Assembly: GCA_964348755.1 (NCBI GenBank)
Contig: CAYGDW010000040.1
Location: 1 to 27,010, forward strand
Length of the DNA: 27,010 bases
Source of the DNA: UBA7960 sp964348755
Lineage (GTDB): Bacteria; Bacteroidota; Bacteroidia; Bacteroidales; UBA7960
Reading direction: 5' to 3'
Shown: positions 24,960 to 27,010 of the stretch, piece by piece
Numbering within the stretch: the stretch's first letter is position 1
Layout of the letters: each line of letters opens with the position of its first letter
Notes under the pieces: model-generated
Told to the model about the DNA's origin: nothing
What the model saw: the letters and a program-made list of their open reading frames with translations, nothing else
Databases searched by the model: none
Translations under genes and position numbers: made by a program

Positions 24960-25178
24960 TTATCAAACCACTATTGTCCGATAAAGTAAAAAAGGGTATA
25001 ATATTATGCATGAGATTCCTCACTACATTCGGAATGACAGTCAGTTAGCTTTTTATTAAGGGGGTAGGTGGCGGCTTCGCAGCCACCTACCCCCCAAATT
25101 GCCAAAATCATTGAAAGGCCTGTCATTTCGAGCGGAGCGAGAAAACTCGTAATTTTTGTCGGCCAATAGTGTTATCAA
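24960..25178. repeat. 7-bp target site duplication around the MITE-like element
   Basis: TTATCAA at 24960-24966 and again at 25172-25178. The left copy is followed by two bases (AC) that have no partner at the right inverted end, so the true duplication could differ by a base or two. Confidence 0.75.
24967..25171. mobile_element. 205-bp MITE-like element inside the transposase gene
   Basis: It is flanked by the direct repeat TTATCAA (24960-24966 and 25172-25178). Ends are inverted: left CACTATTGTCCGATAAA from 24969, right on the minus strand CACTATTGGCCGACAAA from 25171 (15 of 17 match). Inside lies a second inverted pair, 25011-25040 with 25120-25149 (22 of 30), around a perfect 13-bp hairpin, 25060-25072 with 25082-25094. 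It has no coding capacity. Removing the element plus one copy of the repeat (212 bp) joins ...GFFI to NHKKVYRL in one frame of the transposase, which fixes the insertion point. Confidence 0.88.
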
Positions 25179-25960
25179 TCATAAAAAAGTTTACCGGTTA
25201 ATGAAAAAGGCCTTATTGCTGCAAGACAGATACCGAAAAGCAGCCAGAGAATTTGTAAAGTACCGCAAGGTGTTACCTGCCCAGCCCCTTGAAGTGCTTG
25301 AAATGGATATTAAATTCGTGTGGATAGAGCAGGATCGAAGGCATGCCTTTGAGCTTACCGTCATTGACACTTTTACCCGTGCCGTGCCGGGCAGAAAAAC
25401 CGCATTCAATATCAATCAACACCTGGTAAAGCAACATGGGGCGAGATCATTGAAAGCTACCTGCAGCCCTATGACTGCTTAAACCGGCAGATCGCAATCG
25501 AAATCAGAAATGATAATGACAGTCGGTTTATTGCCACTTCGGTGCAGGAGTTCTTCAAAGAAAACCAAATTTGCCAGGTATTTACCCATCCTTATACACC
25601 CCAGGAAAACGGCCACATTGATAGCTTTCATGCCATTCTCTATAAAAAGCTCAAGCGCTACGTTTTTTGGTTATTGAAGGATCTGGAGCAACGTCTGGTA
25701 CTGTTTTACGAAAAGTATAACAATCACAGGCTGCATAGTTCTACGCTATATTTACCACCAATGGTATTCTGGCAACGCTGGGATGAAGGGCTGGTGCCGG
25801 TTGATATAAACCAAAACCAAAGAAAAATCAAGTTCAAATCGTTGATGCCCTATAAGCAATTATCGGGCAAAATGAACCTGGGGGAAGTTTCCTGCCCTCA
25901 GCCGATACCCTTCGATGGGGTTGAGGTTGAGAATAAAATGGAAATGAACGGCGCCGTATC

Positions 25961-25986
25961 ATTCCCGCCTGTCGGTCGGGCAGGTC
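25961..25986. repeat. REP-like GC-rich palindrome at transposase 3' end
   Basis: cctgtc and gggcagg form a short stem around ggtc within cccgcctgtcggtcgggcag. It replaces the natural end of the transposase, adding PPVGRAGLQPSV before the stop at 26001. Such GC-rich palindromes stand out from the surrounding AT-rich DNA. A related edge occurs at 15950-15985. Confidence 0.45.
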
Positions 25987-26092
25987 TGCAACCATCGGTA
26001 TAAAAATCACCGCCGGTGGTTTCTTGCCCTTGCAAAGTTCTTAATAAATTAATAAATTTGAAAACCAATCTATACGATTGTCCGATTAATAG

Positions 26093-26272
26093 GGACTAAA
26101 CTACCGCGAAATACTCCTGACGGTAAGGGCATTAAACGGCCAGGTAATAAGGCGGGAGTACTACAAGAACCAACAGGTACTGGAGCTGTACCTTGATGGA
26201 GAGGCAGGTATTTACCTGATTGTTATAGAGTCAGGCAACAGGAGGGCTGTGCTTAGGGTTGTGAAGCATTGA
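26093..26272 (+). pseudogene. Orphan C-terminal T9SS sorting domain fragment
   Basis: A 59-residue open frame with no start codon of its own, opened just after an in-frame TAG (26090-26092) and ending at TGA 26270-26272. It reads LNGQVIRREYY, then LYLDGEAGIYLIVIESG and RAVLRVVKH at the end. The beta-strand pattern with a NGQ turn, GxY in the middle and a terminal V-K resembles the type A C-terminal domain (TIGR04183-like) that targets secreted Bacteroidota proteins to the type IX system. The cargo part is missing; the IS right end abuts it. It is probably the tail of a gene destroyed by insertion or rearrangement. Confidence 0.65.
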
Positions 26273-26310
26273 GGTTTGCCGGCGGGTTGCCAAGCCAGGA
26301 TTGTAACTGT

Positions 26311-26352
26311 GGCACGGGAAGGGTTGCAACACCATGTAACAGTTCCCGTGCC
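26311..26352. repeat. Hairpin downstream of the T9SS fragment
   Basis: A perfect 10-bp inverted repeat, ggcacgggaa (26311-26320) and ttcccgtgcc (26343-26352), with a 22-nt spacer. It lies 38 nt after the stop of the sorting-domain fragment. There is no T-tract on either side, so it is not a standard rho-independent terminator. Confidence 0.6.
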
Positions 26353-26427
26353 ATGCCATCAGAGGAGATAGGCAGGAAAGCGCTTCACAGCCCCCTCATC
26401 CTTTAAGAGGTAGCAGGCAGGTTAACC

Positions 26428-26733
26428 TTGACTGTATTCACGAAACAGGATCATTGGCTACGAAAGCAAAAAATACAATATAATTGCGTGAACAAAAAGG
26501 CTTTATGCATTCGGCTCTGTTATACTGATAAATTTCGGGAGGATTGTGATATCGATTTTCTCATATCGATTTCAGACAAACTGAGTGTTGATGAATACAC
26601 AAATAATTATTTCGAACTTCATTCTATACTAAGAGAACTCTTAAGAAGAGAAACAGGTGTCGTAACTGAAAGGTGTTTCTCAAATCCGTAATTCATTGAA
26701 AGTATTAGTGAATCCAAAAAGTTGCTCTATAAA
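26428..26733 (+). pseudogene. Broken MNT-type nucleotidyltransferase (MntA-like)
   Basis: Fragments in two frames make one small nucleotidyltransferase domain. One frame (from about 26432) reads NRIIGYESKKYNIIA, a TGA, then TKRLYAFGSV with the Gly-Ser of the GS-x-DxD motif (26513-26518). A net -1 shift at about 26522-26524 leads to TDKFREDCDIDFLIS with the DxD aspartates, then NYFELHSILRELL and VVTERCFSNP. A TAA at 26689-26691 interrupts NP-FIESISESKKLLYK, where intact relatives have an aromatic residue. Such proteins usually pair with a HEPN toxin as antitoxin; no HEPN gene follows. With two stops and a frameshift it cannot give a functional protein. Confidence 0.75.
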
Positions 26734-27010
26734 ATGAGCCATCCCGTCCCGCCTAAGGCTGGACTGGACAACCGAACCTGCGGGCTAACCAAAGGTAAAC
26801 CGCAAAGAAACGTAAGTGTTGGCGTTATCTTCGTTAGCCTGGTTAAATGCAAGCAGGGTAGATTTTGTGAATAATTAATCAACCTTAAAAATAATGGGTT
26901 CATTGAGTGTCATTTCTTTATAAGTTGCTAAATTTGCACCGCAATTTAAAGACGAAGATTGGTTGCTGCAGCATGAAAAGTTATTGCTGTTAAACCTTTT
27001 TAAGCCCTGA
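26734..27010. other. Intergenic end of window, no gene recognised
   Basis: No convincing coding sequence. It holds a GC-rich patch (26744-26790) with imperfect cccg/cggg symmetry and, at 26929-26936, a plus-strand promoter-like element. An ATG at 26972 opens only six codons. Confidence 0.5.
26929..26936 (+). promoter_or_regulatory. Possible plus-strand -7 promoter element
   Basis: TAAATTTG matches TAnnTTTG. The nearest upstream TTG (26903-26905) is 23 nt away, beyond the usual 19-21, so the match is partial. If real it would drive a gene beyond the right edge of the window. Confidence 0.3.

Larger units (their letters stand above)
24378..26003 (+). pseudogene. IS3-family transposase, multiply disrupted
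   Basis: The N-terminal part (from 24378, MTMKRKFTKEEKLQIIKEA) is an HTH_8-type OrfA with a Leu/Lys/Glu-rich coiled coil. The frame runs on into OrfB-like sequence (VARYISQGQKRDSAWSIAGI), so the parts appear fused. Lesions: a -1 shift at about 24830-24845; an in-frame TAA at 24884-24886; a 205-bp insertion at 24967-25171; and a -1 shift near 25435. The integrase core reads MDIKFVW (Asp codon at 25306), RNDND (Asp at 25512), and NGHIDSF, where the catalytic Glu is Asp (25620). The second and third positions are separated by 35 residues as in DD(35)E. The last residues after AVSF come from an inserted palindrome. Confidence 0.9.
24331..26096 (+). mobile_element. Degenerate IS3-family insertion sequence
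   Basis: The coding part is an IS3-type transposase; the ends are inferred from imperfect inverted repeats. The left end contains GGACTAAGTTATAGATT (24346-24362). The right end, read on the minus strand, contains GGACAATCGTATAGATT (26083-26067), and both have a CCCT tetramer shortly outside (24333-24336 and the complement of 26091-26094). Without the 212-bp nested insertion the element would be about 1.55 kb, normal for IS3. I could not find a target duplication, so the exact ends are uncertain. The copy is dead by several lesions. Confidence 0.7.

Noticed and set aside
25060..25150. CRISPR-like repetition in the repeat-rich segment
   Set aside because: The repeats are inverted, not direct with regular spacers, and belong to one palindromic element.

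Overview
The window reads as chromosomal DNA from a Bacteroidota bacterium, most likely an anaerobic or facultative member near the Bacteroidales; the genus cannot be fixed from sequence alone. Three things support this: promoters of the TTG-N19-TAnnTTTG type upstream of rpsL, a C-terminal type IX secretion (T9SS) sorting domain remnant, and Bacteroidota-style ribosomal proteins (119-aa L18, 134-aa L22 with an N-terminal extension, 199-aa L17 with an acidic tail, zinc-free S4, S14 and L36).

Layout. At 91-2203 (+) lies nrfHA, a membrane tetraheme quinol dehydrogenase and its pentaheme nitrite reductase, for respiratory reduction of nitrite to ammonium. A bidirectional terminator (2214-2253) separates it from a convergent Na/Pi-cotransporter-like gene with a PhoU-type tail (2263-3963, -). 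Enolase (4124-5416, -) has its own terminator. From 23816 down to 5548 (-) runs one nearly unbroken array of 33 translation, transcription and secretion genes: rpsL-rpsG-fusA (str, without tuf), the S10 cluster, the spc cluster with secY, map, infA and rpmJ, and the alpha cluster ending in rpoA and rplQ, closed by a terminator at 5486-5519. Two tandem promoters stand before rpsL. The largest gap inside the array, 162 nt between rplP and rpmC, holds a candidate internal promoter, a structured leader and a 10-codon ORF that overlaps the rpmC start.

The right end (about 24.1-27.0 kb) is decayed accessory DNA. It holds an IS3-family element of about 1.55 kb with degenerate inverted ends, whose transposase is broken by two frameshifts, a stop codon, a 205-bp MITE-like insertion with a 7-bp target duplication, and a Glu-to-Asp change at the third catalytic position. 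It is followed by an orphan T9SS sorting domain, a hairpin, and a broken MNT-type nucleotidyltransferase, a family usually found as a toxin-antitoxin component.

How it fits together: most of the window is core translation machinery plus one glycolytic enzyme and one anaerobic respiratory module. I do not see a convincing undescribed multi-gene system. The most unusual items are the rplP-rpmC leader, the nested MITE-in-IS structure, and the eroded MNT and T9SS fragments.
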